NCBI RefSeq assembly: GCF_027568575.1
Contig: NZ_JANUVP010000021.1
Direction: 5' to 3' (one strand)
Length of the DNA: 64,000 bases
Source: Caldifermentibacillus hisashii
Lineage (GTDB): Bacteria; Bacillota; Bacilli; Bacillales; Caldibacillaceae
Below, piece by piece: positions 9,059-18,877 of this stretch. The stretch's first letter is position 1. Each line of letters opens with the position of its first letter. The notes beneath the pieces are model-generated. The model had not been told where the DNA came from. It ran no database searches and was given only the letters and a program-made list of their open reading frames with translations. The translations under genes were made by a program, and so were the position numbers.

Positions 9059-9227
9059 TTGTGCACGTCCTTTCTCTCTTAACAAAAACAGAAAAGATTT
9101 CTTTATGGAATGATTGCTATAAAAACTGGATACCCACTCTTCATGCATATTATTCATTATAAACAAAAGTTATCTGTTTATGCTAGTCTGTGTCATTCGT
9201 CAAATAATGATATTTTATGGCGTGGAA

Positions 9228-9383
9228 TTAGTCACCTTTTTTATATTCTTGCCAGGCAATATAGATAAAAAATATAGAGAGAATTAAAAATGGAATAGCA
9301 CCCAGCTGCATATCATAGAAAAAAGATATTCCATATATAGAGAGAATAATTATAACGACGATTAGAAGATATTTCAAGTTCAT
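9228..9383 (-). CDS. Small hydrophobic membrane protein, 51 residues
   Basis: Not recognised. A complete short frame starts at ATG 9383 with GGGAAG just upstream and ends in TAA at 9228. The product begins MNLKYLLIVVIIILSIYGIS and has two hydrophobic stretches (about residues 4-21 and 27-43) with a charged tail YKKGD, so a two-pass or hairpin membrane peptide is likely. It lies upstream of rpoE on the same strand, about 170 bases away. Codon use is AT-rich like its neighbours. Functional role unknown. Confidence 0.6.
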   Translation of the reverse strand: MNLKYLLIVVIIILSIYGISFFYDMQLGAIPFLILSIFFIYIAWQEYKKGD

Positions 9384-9711
9384 TTCACTTCCCAATAACG
9401 ACATCTTGGGGTAGAGATAATCTTATTTATAAAATCCCTATTTCCTTCTTTCCTACCAATTTTATTATAAAACAATTTATTGTCAATTTTTAGATGTCCG
9501 GCGAAAATATTTTTATTCGTATGGTGAAACATTAAAGTTAGTTTTAAAGTTCACTTCTTTAATTATACCCGGCTAAACTGACTCTGAAAAGCGTTGGCTT
9601 CACACCTGAAAAACTGAAAAATGAAAGCAGGGGATTCCGACTTTGCATCATATGAGTCGGTACTCCCCTTTTAATATCTTATTTTAGTTATCATTTTTTG
9701 CCGTATCCGGT
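9384..9711. other. Intergenic region downstream of icmF
   Basis: 328 bases, AT-rich. Apart from the icmF terminator at 9630-9668 no gene, promoter pair or repeat could be supported. Confidence 0.5.
9630..9668 (-). terminator. Terminator of the acyl-CoA operon
   Basis: GGGGA-TCCGACT and AGTCGG-ACTCCCC form a stem about 45 bases after the icmF stop codon, followed on the minus strand by T-rich DNA. Confidence 0.6.
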
Positions 9712-12700
9712 TTATACATTCCTTCGATACTGACCGCCGACTTCGTACAGGGCATTGGTAATTTGCCCGAGGCTGGCGACTTTTACCGTTTCCATCAATT
9801 CTTCAAAAATATTCCCCCCGGAAAGAGCCACCTGTTTTAGTTTCCGCAATGCATCTTCCACTTTATCTTGATTTCGTTCTTTAAATTTCATTAAGTTTTT
9901 AATTTGAGTTTCTTTTTCCTCTTTTGATGCCCGGGCTACTTGGATATTATCTATTTCTTCTTCTTTTGGCGGATTCGGATTTAAATATGTGTTCACGCCA
10001 ATGATCGGCAGTTCCCCTGAATGCTTTTTCGTCTCATAGTATAGTGATTCATCTTGAATTTTTCCGCGTTGATATTGACTCTCCATCGCACCGAGAACAC
10101 CACCGCGATCATTCAGTCGCTCAAATTCCTGTAATACTGCTTCTTCAACAAGATCTGTTAATTCCTCAATGATGAAGGAACCTTGCAACGGGTTTTCATT
10201 TTTAGCTAGCCCATATTCTTTTGTAATAATCATTTGAATGGCCATCGCCCGACGTACCGATTCTTCTGTCGGCGTTGTAATTGCTTCATCATAGGCGTTT
10301 GTATGGAGCGAATTGCAATTATCATAAATCGCCATTAATGCCTGTAAAGTGGTGCGAATATCATTAAAATCAATCTCTTGAGCATGAAGGGACCGACCGG
10401 ATGTTTGAACATGATATTTCAATTTTTGACTCCGTTCATTGGCCCCATATTTTTCTTTCATGACAATCGCCCAAATTCTCCTTGCTACACGGCCGATAAC
10501 ACTATATTCCGGATCGAGCCCGTTTGAGAAAAAGAATGACAAGTTTGGAGCAAAGTCATCAATATGCATGCCACGGCTTAAATAATATTCTACATACGTA
10601 AAGCCGTTCGCCAAGGTGAAGGCCAATTGGGTGATCGGATTGGCACCGGCCTCGGCTATATGGTAACCGGAAATGGATACCGAGTAATAGTTTCGAATTT
10701 GATGATCGATAAAATATTGTTGAATATCCCCCATCATACGTAAGGCAAATTCAGTCGAAAAAATACATGTATTTTGTCCTTGGTCTTCTTTTAAAATATC
10801 CGCTTGTACCGTACCCCGAACGGTTGACAATGTGTAGGCTTTAACTTTTTCATATTCTTCTTCGGTTAATGTTCGCCCTAATTCTTTTTCCTTAAGTTCA
10901 ACTTGCTGTTCAATGGCGGTATTCATGAACATAGCAAGAATAATCGGTGCCGGTCCATTAATGGTCATCGAAACGGATGTTAACGGATGGCATAAGTCAA
11001 ATCCTTGATACAATTTTTTCATATCATCTAAGGTACAAACACTGACACCGCTCTCGCCAACCTTTCCATAAATGTCAGGTCGATAATCCGGATCCTCACC
11101 GTACAATGTAACGGAATCAAACGCCGTACTTAGTCGTTTGGCCGGGTCATCTTTTGACAAATAATGGAAGCGCCTGTTGGTTCGCTCCGGTGTCCCTTCT
11201 CCGGCAAATTGACGTTTCGGGTCTTCTTCTTTCCGCTTAAACGGGAACACTCCAGCCGTAAAAGGAAATGCACCCGGAACATTTTCTTTATATACCCAAC
11301 GTAAAATTTCCCCATAATCCTTGTATTTTGGTAAAGCGACTTTCGGAATCCATAAACCTGAAAGACTTTTTGTTCGTAATTCAGTCGTTATTTCTTTATC
11401 ACGGACTTTAGTTACGAGCCGGTCTTTTGCGTATGTTTCTTTTGTTTGATCCCAGTTTTCAATAATTTTTTTCGAAGTATCGTTCAGCTTGTCGGCCATC
11501 TTGTTTTTCCAAGCTTCTAATAAATCAATGAGCGCCCCTTCTGTTTCATTTCCTTTAGTTAGCTCGATGGTACCTTCGATTTGGAAAAGTTTTCGGGCAT
11601 ATTCAACTTGTTCTTCAACCCTTTTATGATAATTTCTGACAGTATCAGCAATCTCCCGTAAATAATACCGTCTACTGTTTGGGATGATAATATCATGTTT
11701 TTCAACAACCTCTTTTTTAGAATAGGAGGTTGACCAGCCCAAGTGCAGCACCTCATTAAATTTCTCAATGATAGCTGCAAATAATGCGTTTGTTCCCGGA
11801 TCGTTGAATTGACTGGCGATGGTCCCATAAACAGGCATTTTTTCGGGCGATACATGGAAAAGTTCATGACTGCGTTGATACTGTTTTTGTACTTGCCTTC
11901 TTGCATCCTCTGATCCTGTTTTTTCAAATTTGTTAATGGCGATAAGATCAGCATAGTCAATCATATCGATCTTTTCTAATTGGGACGGTGCTCCGAACTC
12001 ACTGGTCATAACATAGAGGGCGACATCGCTAATTGCGCGAATTTCGGCATCACCTTGGCCGATCCCGCTCGTTTCAACAATGATAAAATCAAATCCGGAT
12101 GCTTTTGTAATTGCTAAAGCATCTCGAATGGCGAGTGACAATTCACTTTTGGAGTTACGGGTAGCCAAAGAACGCATAAATACACGCGGTGAAAAAATGG
12201 CGTTCATTCGAATGCGGTCACCAAGAAGCGCACCGCCGGTTTTTTGTTTCGTTGGATCAACCGACAAAATGGCCAATTTTTTTTCGGGAAATTCACTTAA
12301 AAAACGAAGGACCAATTCATCTATTAGGGAACTCTTTCCGGCCCCGCCTGTACCGGTAATACCAAGAACCGGTATCGCTTTTTCCGCTTCCTTGACCTTT
12401 TCTAAAATCGTTTCAAGTCCTGGAGCCAATTCACCAACATTTGTTGCGATCCGTTTGTCTGATAAATATTCCGCCAATGTAATCATTTTGGCAATTGCGT
12501 ATTGGTTTTGGTTTTGTAAATTCACAACTTGGTTGGCTACTTCCTCATTGATTGTTGGAAAATCGCATTGTTCGAGCATGAGGTTAATCATTCCCTGCAA
12601 CCCGAGCACACGTCCATCTTCCGGTGAAAAAATGTGAGCGATTCCATATTCATGTAATTCTTTTATTTCTTTTGGCAGAATTACACCGCCACCACCGCCA

Positions 12701-12990
12701 AAAATCCGGATTTGTCCGGCACCCTTTTCATGAAGGAGATCATACATATATTTAAAAAATTCCATGTGTCCACCCTGATAAGAAGTAACCGCAATTCCTT
12801 GAACATCTTCTTGGATGGCGGCGTTAACAATTTCCTCAACAGAGCGGTTATGTCCCAGATGGATGACCTCGGCTCCACTCGCTTGAAGAATCCGCCGCAT
12901 AATATTAATGGTCGCATCATGACCATCAAACAGACTGGATGCTGTCACAAAGCGAATCGGATGTTTTGCTTGGTAAACCTTTGTCTCCAT
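9712..12990 (-). CDS. icmF: Fused isobutyryl-CoA mutase IcmF
   Basis: Adenosylcobalamin enzyme that interconverts isobutyryl-CoA and n-butyryl-CoA, with a built-in G-protein chaperone. The 1092-residue length is typical. The N-terminal B12-binding domain (about 10-150) contains DGHDATIN with the cobalt-ligand His at residue 24. The MeaI-like GTPase domain follows, with P-loop GTGGAGKS at 213-220. The C-terminal half (about 560-1070) is the substrate-binding mutase barrel (for example YSVSISGYHIAEAGANPITQ). ATG at 12990 is chosen for its strong GGGGGAGAAAGC ribosome site. A longer open frame to 13230 would overlap the regulator gene and lacks similarity. It is the last gene of the operon and links valine/branched-chain products to butyryl-CoA oxidation. 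Confidence 0.95.
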   Translation of the reverse strand: METKVYQAKHPIRFVTASSLFDGHDATINIMRRILQASGAEVIHLGHNRSVEEIVNAAIQEDVQGIAVTSYQGGHMEFFKYMYDLLHEKGAGQIRIFGGGGGVILPKEIKELHEYGIAHIFSPEDGRVLGLQGMINLMLEQCDFPTINEEVANQVVNLQNQNQYAIAKMITLAEYLSDKRIATNVGELAPGLETILEKVKEAEKAIPVLGITGTGGAGKSSLIDELVLRFLSEFPEKKLAILSVDPTKQKTGGALLGDRIRMNAIFSPRVFMRSLATRNSKSELSLAIRDALAITKASGFDFIIVETSGIGQGDAEIRAISDVALYVMTSEFGAPSQLEKIDMIDYADLIAINKFEKTGSEDARRQVQKQYQRSHELFHVSPEKMPVYGTIASQFNDPGTNALFAAIIEKFNEVLHLGWSTSYSKKEVVEKHDIIIPNSRRYYLREIADTVRNYHKRVEEQVEYARKLFQIEGTIELTKGNETEGALIDLLEAWKNKMADKLNDTSKKIIENWDQTKETYAKDRLVTKVRDKEITTELRTKSLSGLWIPKVALPKYKDYGEILRWVYKENVPGAFPFTAGVFPFKRKEEDPKRQFAGEGTPERTNRRFHYLSKDDPAKRLSTAFDSVTLYGEDPDYRPDIYGKVGESGVSVCTLDDMKKLYQGFDLCHPLTSVSMTINGPAPIILAMFMNTAIEQQVELKEKELGRTLTEEEYEKVKAYTLSTVRGTVQADILKEDQGQNTCIFSTEFALRMMGDIQQYFIDHQIRNYYSVSISGYHIAEAGANPITQLAFTLANGFTYVEYYLSRGMHIDDFAPNLSFFFSNGLDPEYSVIGRVARRIWAIVMKEKYGANERSQKLKYHVQTSGRSLHAQEIDFNDIRTTLQALMAIYDNCNSLHTNAYDEAITTPTEESVRRAMAIQMIITKEYGLAKNENPLQGSFIIEELTDLVEEAVLQEFERLNDRGGVLGAMESQYQRGKIQDESLYYETKKHSGELPIIGVNTYLNPNPPKEEEIDNIQVARASKEEKETQIKNLMKFKERNQDKVEDALRKLKQVALSGGNIFEELMETVKVASLGQITNALYEVGGQYRRNV

Positions 12991-13138
12991 GCTTTCTCCC
13001 CCTATCCCCTTATATGAAAAAATGTTCTTAATTAAAACCCGTAACTCGTAGTAACGAATACTTTTTGAACTACGTGTCAAAAATTGTTTTCTGGTCAGAT
13101 TTATACCCGCAACACGAAAAATGCTTTTTGCCTTGCGT

Positions 13139-13801
13139 TTAAGCTGGCTTAAATGGATGATCTCTCTTTTTCCCGGAGAAAGTTTGCACCCCTTGGATAA
13201 ACAGTTCAACCTGCATATTGGTATATTCATCTAGAGTGTATATTTTTTGTAATGCCCACCGGCGGAAGCTCCACATTTGCCCATGAACAAAAATATTATG
13301 AGCCAACAATTTTATTTCTTTATCATTTAAAAGCAGCCCGTAGTTTTCACTAAACAATTGAATCAACTGTTCAAACATAGCCACCATTTGCATTTCCTTT
13401 TTCAAAACATATGGCAACGATTCTTTTGTCAATGATTTCGCCTCTTGATATAACACCAAAACCTCATCCTGCATTTCATCAATCACCAGGAAATATGAAG
13501 TAATTCCTTCCCGAATCGTTTCAATGGTGACTTTTTTCAAATCAAGTGCGTCCTGAATTTTCGACTGAACTTCATCATATATTTGATCACAAACTAAATA
13601 TAAAATATCTTCCTTTGAACGAATGTATTCATAAAGGGTTCCAATACTGAAACCGGCTTTGCGGGCAATCTCCCTTGTCGTCGTACGATGAAATCCCTTC
13701 TCCTTAAAAAGAGAGATGGCCCCTTTAACCATTTGCTCCCGGCGAATATTAATCAATCGCTCATCTTTTACGGAAGCGTAGACTTTTTGTTTTTCTGCCA
13801 A
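13139..13801 (-). CDS. TetR-family regulator, FadR-like
   Basis: A 220-residue one-component repressor. The N-terminal helix-turn-helix (about residues 22-68: MVKGAISLFKEKGFHRTTTREIARKAGFSIGTLYEYIRSKEDILY) is clear, and the rest is a helical ligand domain of FadR/TetR_C type, likely sensing an acyl-CoA. The start is TTG with AGGTGG 6 bases upstream. It sits inside the fatty acyl operon between acdA and icmF, so it probably autoregulates by binding the operator in the fadF promoter. That pairing is inference; the true FadR could be encoded elsewhere. Confidence 0.85.
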   Translation of the reverse strand: MAEKQKVYASVKDERLINIRREQMVKGAISLFKEKGFHRTTTREIARKAGFSIGTLYEYIRSKEDILYLVCDQIYDEVQSKIQDALDLKKVTIETIREGITSYFLVIDEMQDEVLVLYQEAKSLTKESLPYVLKKEMQMVAMFEQLIQLFSENYGLLLNDKEIKLLAHNIFVHGQMWSFRRWALQKIYTLDEYTNMQVELFIQGVQTFSGKKRDHPFKPA

Positions 13802-13834
13802 AGGACCACCTGCTTTCCGTTAAGACTTTCTTAA

Positions 13835-14968
13835 TTAGAGCATCCGGGAAATGACTAAACGCTGAATTTCTTGGGTACCTTCATAAATTTGAGTTATTTT
13901 TGCATCACGCATAAATCTTTCCACTGGATATTCTTTTGTATATCCATAACCGCCGAAAACTTGAACAGCTTCGGTCGTTACCTTCATGGCTGTATCTCCG
14001 GCAAATAATTTAGCCATGGCAGACGCTTTTCCATAAGGCAGTCCGGCCGATTCCAACCAAGCTGCTTGATATGTTAATAGTCTTGCCGCTTCAATATTTG
14101 TTGCCATATCTGCTAATTTAAACGATATCCCTTGATTGGCGATAATCGGTTTCCCAAATTGGACCCGTTCTTTTGCATAACTAACGGCAGCATCTAATGC
14201 ACCTTGGGCAATACCGACTGCTTGAGCCGCAATCCCGTTTCTTCCTCCATCTAATGTCATCATTGCAATTTTAAAGCCTTGACCTTCTTCACCTAAAACA
14301 TTTTCTTGCGGCACGATACAATCTTCAAAAATGATTTCCGTTGTCGGGGATGAACGAATACCCATTTTCTTTTCTTTTTTCCCTACTTTAAATCCGGAAA
14401 AGTTGCTTTCTACAATAAATGCAGTCGTCCCTTTATGTTTTGACTCAGGGTCCGTGGTGGCAAAAACGACATAAATTTCAGCAACTCCGCCATTGGTAAT
14501 AAATATTTTCGAACCGTTTAAAACGTAATGATCCCCTTCTTTTCTTGCCATTGTTTTCATCCCGCCTGCATCTGACCCCGAGCCGGATTCCGTCAGACAG
14601 TAAGCTCCGATTTTCTTCCCTTGCGCCATCGGTTTTAAATATTTTTGTTTCTGTTCTTCTGTTCCAAATTTAAAAATCGGCCAACCGGCAAGCGATGTAT
14701 GTGCAGATAATGTAACGCCCGTCGAAGCACAAACCCGGGATAATTCCTCTACCGCAATGGCATAGGCTAAAAAGTCGCTGCCAATACCGCCGTATTCTTC
14801 CGGCCATGGAATTCCGGTTAAACCAAGCTCGGCCATTTGATCAAATATTTCCCGATCAAATCGTTCCTCTTCATCCCGTTCACTGGCGGTAGGTGCTACT
14901 TCATTGATGGCAAAATCACGGACCATTTTTCGAATCATTTCATGTTCTTCAGATAATGTAAATTGCAT
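13835..14968 (-). CDS. acdA: Acyl-CoA dehydrogenase (AcdA-like)
   Basis: FAD enzyme that makes trans-2-enoyl-CoA from a saturated acyl-CoA. The 377 residues carry the usual helical N domain, the flavin-binding middle strand region (YCLTESGSGSDAGGMKT about 123-139) and a C-terminal helical domain with IYEGTQEIQR, whose first Glu is the catalytic base in short/medium-chain members. It lies 47 bases downstream of a second acyl-CoA dehydrogenase with which it shares the whole fold, suggesting different chain or branch specificity. Neighbouring fadF and its order match the Bacillus subtilis acdA locus. Substrate is not resolvable from sequence alone. Confidence 0.93.
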   Translation of the reverse strand: MQFTLSEEHEMIRKMVRDFAINEVAPTASERDEEERFDREIFDQMAELGLTGIPWPEEYGGIGSDFLAYAIAVEELSRVCASTGVTLSAHTSLAGWPIFKFGTEEQKQKYLKPMAQGKKIGAYCLTESGSGSDAGGMKTMARKEGDHYVLNGSKIFITNGGVAEIYVVFATTDPESKHKGTTAFIVESNFSGFKVGKKEKKMGIRSSPTTEIIFEDCIVPQENVLGEEGQGFKIAMMTLDGGRNGIAAQAVGIAQGALDAAVSYAKERVQFGKPIIANQGISFKLADMATNIEAARLLTYQAAWLESAGLPYGKASAMAKLFAGDTAMKVTTEAVQVFGGYGYTKEYPVERFMRDAKITQIYEGTQEIQRLVISRML

Positions 14969-15015
14969 AGATATCCCCCTTTTTTTTAAAAACTGATACG
15001 ATTATGAATGGAAAA

Positions 15016-16146
15016 TTATAAATATTTTGTAATCACGACTTTTTGAATTTCATTTGTTCCTTCGTATATTTGGGTTATTTTTGCATCACGAAAATAGCGC
15101 TCCACATCATACTCTTTTATATACCCATAGCCGCCAAAAATTTGGATCGCTTCGGTCGTTACCTCCATTGCCGTATTGGAAGCAAACATTTTCGCCATGG
15201 AAGCTTCTTTTGAACAGTTTATTCCTGTCCCTTTCAAGTAGGCAGCTCGATAAACGAGTAATTTCGCCGCTTCAATCTGTGTCGCCATCTCAGCTAATTT
15301 AAAACTAATGCCTTGGTTTTCAATAATCGGAACCCCGAATTGCCTCCGCTCTTTTGCATAAGCGTTGGCTTGTAAAAATGCCCCTTCTGCAATACCTAAA
15401 GCTTGGGCGGCAATTCCAATTCGTCCCGCATCAAGGTTGGCCATGGCAATTTTATAGCCTTCTCCTTCTTTGCCGAGCCGTTGACTTTCATGGACACGAA
15501 GATGATCAAACATAATTTGGACTGTTTTGGAACCATGCAAGCCCATCTTTTGCTCATTTTTACCGATGATAAAACCCGGTGTATTTTTTTCGACAATAAA
15601 TGCGGTAATTCCTTTAGAACCGAGGGCGGGATTTGTTTTTACGAAGACAATATATACATCCGCTTCCCCGCCGTTTGTTATAAATATCTTACTGCCGTTA
15701 ATGACATAATGATCGCCATCTTTAACCGCCCTTGTTGAAAGACTGCCTACATCCGAGCCGGCATTCGGTTCAGTTAAGCAAAAGGCACCTAGGTACTTTC
15801 CGCTTGCCAATTTTGGGATATATTGCTGCTTTTGCTCTTCTGTCCCAAAGTTCAAAATCGGATAGGTACCGACCGAGGTATGCACGGATAAAATAACTGC
15901 AAGTGTCGGACTCACTTTCGCTATTTCATGAATTGCCATCATATAGGCGGTGAAATCCATTCCGGTACCGCCATATTCGATTGGAATCGGGATTCCCATT
16001 AAACCGAGTTCCCCCATTTTTTTTATGAGATGTCGGGGAAACTGTCCCGCTTCCATGTTTGAAACAAAGGGCGCAATCTCTTTTTCAGCAAAATCTCGAA
16101 CCATTTTCTGGAGCAACAATTGTTCTTCGGTAAATTGCAGATGCAT
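15016..16146 (-). CDS. Acyl-CoA dehydrogenase (MmgC-like)
   Basis: Second FAD-dependent acyl-CoA dehydrogenase of the operon, 376 residues. It has the family signatures FCLTEPNAGSDVGSLSTRA (about 123) and IYEGTNEIQKVVITKYL at the C-terminus with the catalytic Glu. It is clearly paralogous to the downstream AcdA. Together with hydroxyacyl-CoA dehydrogenase and thiolase upstream, it completes most of a short-chain beta-oxidation set. No separate enoyl-CoA hydratase is encoded here. The start ATG at 16146 follows a GAAAGGGGC site. Confidence 0.92.
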   Translation of the reverse strand: MHLQFTEEQLLLQKMVRDFAEKEIAPFVSNMEAGQFPRHLIKKMGELGLMGIPIPIEYGGTGMDFTAYMMAIHEIAKVSPTLAVILSVHTSVGTYPILNFGTEEQKQQYIPKLASGKYLGAFCLTEPNAGSDVGSLSTRAVKDGDHYVINGSKIFITNGGEADVYIVFVKTNPALGSKGITAFIVEKNTPGFIIGKNEQKMGLHGSKTVQIMFDHLRVHESQRLGKEGEGYKIAMANLDAGRIGIAAQALGIAEGAFLQANAYAKERRQFGVPIIENQGISFKLAEMATQIEAAKLLVYRAAYLKGTGINCSKEASMAKMFASNTAMEVTTEAIQIFGGYGYIKEYDVERYFRDAKITQIYEGTNEIQKVVITKYL

Positions 16147-16200
16147 ATATGTTTGCCCCTTTCTGTGTTGTCTTTGAAAAGTAGAAAATATTTGTTTCGT

Positions 16201-17052
16201 TTACTTATATACGTAAAACCCGCGGCCGGTTTTTCTGCCTAACCAACCGGCACTTACATATTTCCGTAATAATGGACATGGCCGGTACTTATCATCACCT
16301 AAACCTTCAAACAATGTCTCCATTATAAACAGACATGTATCCAGCCCGATCATATCCGCCAATGTTAGCGGACCCATCGGATGGTTCATACCAAGTTTCA
16401 TGACACTGTCAATGGCTTCTTTTGAGGCAACACCCTCATATAATGCATAAATGGCTTCATTGATCATCGGAATTAAAATGCGGTTTGAGACAAAACCGGG
16501 AAAATCATTTACCTCAACCGGTTCTTTATTCAAATTTCTTGCAATCGTATAAATTATTTTATATGTTTCATCACTCGTTGCCAGCCCGCGGATAACTTCA
16601 ACCAGTTTCATAACTGGCACCGGATTCATAAAATGCATACCGATTACCTTTTCCGGCCGACTTGTTACCGATGCGATTTCTGTTATCGGCAAGGATGATG
16701 TATTTGTAGCTAAAATCGTTTCTTTTGGAGTGATTTCATCCAGCTGTCGGAAAATACTTTTTTTCGTCTCCATATTTTCTATGACGGCTTCAATGACGAC
16801 ATCGCATGTTGAGCCGTCCTCAAGATTGGTTGATGAACTCATCCGGTTAATGATAGCTGTCTTTTCCTCTTCGGTCATTTTTCCTTTCGCTACCTGTTTT
16901 GTAAGTCGCCCGTATATACCAGCCATCCCTTTGTCCACTGCCTCTTGATTGATGTCCTGTAATATGACTTCATAGCCTGCTTGTGCACAAACTTGGGCAA
17001 TCCCTGAACCCATTTGGCCACTACCTACAACCATAATTTTTTGTACATCCAT
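16201..17052 (-). CDS. hbd: 3-hydroxybutyryl-CoA dehydrogenase
   Basis: NAD(P)-dependent oxidation of 3-hydroxyacyl-CoA to 3-oxoacyl-CoA. The 283 residues have an N-terminal Rossmann fold starting VVGSGQMGSGIAQVCAQAGY (GxGxxG at 8-13) and the catalytic-region motif GMHFMNPVPVMKLVEVI with the active-site His near residue 142. The C-terminal helical domain contains NHPMGPLTLADMIGLD. The length is that of the short MmgB/Hbd form rather than the large FadB form. GGGAGGTAGAACAG precedes ATG 17052. It sits between thiolase and acyl-CoA dehydrogenase genes. Confidence 0.95.
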   Translation of the reverse strand: MDVQKIMVVGSGQMGSGIAQVCAQAGYEVILQDINQEAVDKGMAGIYGRLTKQVAKGKMTEEEKTAIINRMSSSTNLEDGSTCDVVIEAVIENMETKKSIFRQLDEITPKETILATNTSSLPITEIASVTSRPEKVIGMHFMNPVPVMKLVEVIRGLATSDETYKIIYTIARNLNKEPVEVNDFPGFVSNRILIPMINEAIYALYEGVASKEAIDSVMKLGMNHPMGPLTLADMIGLDTCLFIMETLFEGLGDDKYRPCPLLRKYVSAGWLGRKTGRGFYVYK

Positions 17053-17275
17053 CTGTTCTACCTCCCGTTGAAAAATTTTTCTATATTAAGTCCCATTTGG
17101 TATTTAAATCCACCGGCAATATCGCTCATTGTTACCGGTTGGCTTTCAAAATATGAAATTTCGATTTCGATAATGAATGGTCATATGCCACTAGTATTTG
17201 ATAAAACCCAACTGTCAGCATGTTTTAGAAATGACTCGTGCCTCGATGTTCGTTTTTAAAATAGCACCCTTCCAC

Positions 17276-18463
17276 TTATTGTTTCGGGACTTCAATTAAA
17301 ATAGCATCCCCTTGACCGCCGCCGGAACAAATAGCTGCTATTCCAAGGCCACCGCCTCTTCTTCTCAATTCATAGGCTAATGTTAAAATAATTCTCGCCC
17401 CGCTTGCTCCGATTGGATGTCCTAAAGCAACGGCACCGCCATTTACATTCACCTTTTCCAAATCCAATCCGGCAATTTGTGCGGACGCAAGTGTAACCGC
17501 TGAAAATGCCTCATTAATTTCAAACAGATCAATGTCTTTCGCAGTTTTACCGACTTTTTCCAACAATAGATTAATAACCAGTCCTGGAGTCTTCGGGAAA
17601 TCTTTTGCCTCTACCGCTACCGTCGCATTGGCAAGAATTTTTGCCAGCGGTTTTTTCCCTTGTTTTTCCGCTTTTTCTTCACTCATTAAAACTAATGCAC
17701 AAGCACCATCGTTAACCCCCGGTGCATTTCCTGCGGTGATGGTTCCATTTTTATCAAAGGCAGGTTTGAGATTGGCTAATTTTTCTAATGACGTATCTTT
17801 CCTTGGTGCTTCATCTGTTGATACAACAATCGGCTGCCCCTTCCTCTGCATAATTTCAACCGGAACAATTTCTTCTTGAAGCGTTCCGGACTCGATTGCG
17901 GCACATGCCCGCTCATGACTGCGTAATGCCCATTGATCCTGTGCTTCCCGGGTCAGTCCCAATTCCTCGGCAGTACTGTTTCCGTATGTTCCCATATGAA
18001 CACCGGTAAAACTGCAGGTGAGACCGTCATAAATCATTAAGTCGATAAGCTGTCCATGGCCCATCCGGTAACCGGTTCTTGCCTTTGGTAAAATATACGG
18101 GGCATTGGACATCGATTCCATTCCACCGGCAACAATTGTCTCTTTTTCGCCGGCACGAATAAGCAAATCAGCCAAAGCAACACTTCTCATCCCTGAAGCA
18201 CAAACTTTATTAATCGTCTCTGTACTTGTTTGCCACGGGATATTGGCGTTCCGTGCTGCCTGCCTTGATGGTAATTGACCTTGACCGCCTTGTAAAACCG
18301 TACCAAGTAAAACATGTTCCACTTCTTCCGGTTGAACGTTTGCTCTTTCTAGCGCCCCTTTAATGGCTACTCCGCCCAATTCCGTTGCGGATAAACCGCT
18401 TAAACTGCCGTTTAATTTCCCAAACGGTGTTCTTGCCCCTTCTAAAATAACCGTTTTTCCCAT
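17276..18463 (-). CDS. thlA: Acetyl-CoA C-acetyltransferase (thiolase)
   Basis: Cleaves 3-oxoacyl-CoA with CoA, or condenses two acetyl-CoA. It has 395 residues, typical for type II thiolase. The catalytic nucleophile is in INKVCASGMRSV (Cys about 88). The late motifs NVNGGAVALGHPIGASGARI and AAICSGGGQGDA carry the active-site His and second Cys. The start ATG follows AAGGGGGAT. It is separated from fadF by 414 bases containing a dispersed repeat, so it may also have its own promoter. Confidence 0.95.
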   Translation of the reverse strand: MGKTVILEGARTPFGKLNGSLSGLSATELGGVAIKGALERANVQPEEVEHVLLGTVLQGGQGQLPSRQAARNANIPWQTSTETINKVCASGMRSVALADLLIRAGEKETIVAGGMESMSNAPYILPKARTGYRMGHGQLIDLMIYDGLTCSFTGVHMGTYGNSTAEELGLTREAQDQWALRSHERACAAIESGTLQEEIVPVEIMQRKGQPIVVSTDEAPRKDTSLEKLANLKPAFDKNGTITAGNAPGVNDGACALVLMSEEKAEKQGKKPLAKILANATVAVEAKDFPKTPGLVINLLLEKVGKTAKDIDLFEINEAFSAVTLASAQIAGLDLEKVNVNGGAVALGHPIGASGARIILTLAYELRRRGGGLGIAAICSGGGQGDAILIEVPKQ

Positions 18464-18520
18464 AAAAATCCCCCTTATAAAATATAAGTATCTTAAAAAC
18501 TATGTATATAGTTTTTTTAA

Positions 18521-18647
18521 TACGTTAAGAAAGTATAAATTTCCAGCAAAGAAGCGAATTCGACGTAGTTGGAAATTTTAAGAATTAAGTATAAGTGCTC
18601 TTGCGGCTTTGCCATCGCCTAAAGGCTCGGACGCCCGAGTTTTCTTT
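18521..18647 (-). repeat. Dispersed element, full copy B
   Basis: About 127 bases which, read on the minus strand, match 55598-55730 over nearly the full length, including AAGAAAACTCGG, CTTATACTTAATTCTTAAAA and GTCGAATTCGCTTC blocks. Its distal third is a hairpin with AAATTTCCA and TGGAAATTT arms. Confidence 0.8.
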
Positions 18648-18771
18648 AAAATTGAACAAATTTCCTTTCTACCCAGCTTCTTGTACTTCTAAAACAATTC
18701 CAAAGCCCGTTCACCCCTATTGTTAACGGTTACAAAATTATGCAGATGATAGAAAAGCTCTTGAAACACAT

Positions 18772-18789
18772 TGACTGAACGCTCGCTCG
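18772..18789. promoter_or_regulatory. Second FadR-like operator
   Basis: TGACTGAACGCTCGCTCG matches the reverse complement of the fadF operator at 14 of 18 positions. All four differences are A/G or C/T changes. It also keeps TTGACT in place of a -35 box, pointing away from the thiolase gene. Confidence 0.45.
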
Positions 18790-18807
18790 ATGATGTATCT
18801 AAAGGTA

Positions 18808-18832
18808 GAGGGGAAATCTAATCCATCCCCTC
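18808..18832 (-). terminator. Possible fadF terminator
   Basis: GAGGGGA and TCCCCTC flank an 11-base loop 45-70 bases after fadF. The T tract is weak, so readthrough into the thiolase gene is likely. Confidence 0.45.
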
Positions 18833-18877
18833 CACTATCTATTAATATAATAAATTTATTTTTTGCTCATGACAAAT

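Larger units (their letters stand above)
18464..18877. other. Intergenic region between fadF and the thiolase gene
   Basis: No gene seen. It contains a full dispersed element (18521-18647), a decayed copy of the fadF operator/promoter (18772-18789) and a hairpin after fadF (18808-18832). No convincing thiolase promoter was found. Confidence 0.5.

Noticed and set aside
12991..13230. 80-residue N-terminal extension of IcmF
   Set aside because: It overlaps the TetR gene and precedes a strong ribosome site at the family-consistent ATG 12990.
17099..17200. Third FadR-like operator (TGAATGGTCAT)
   Set aside because: Only one half-site matches; too weak compared with 21077 and 18772.
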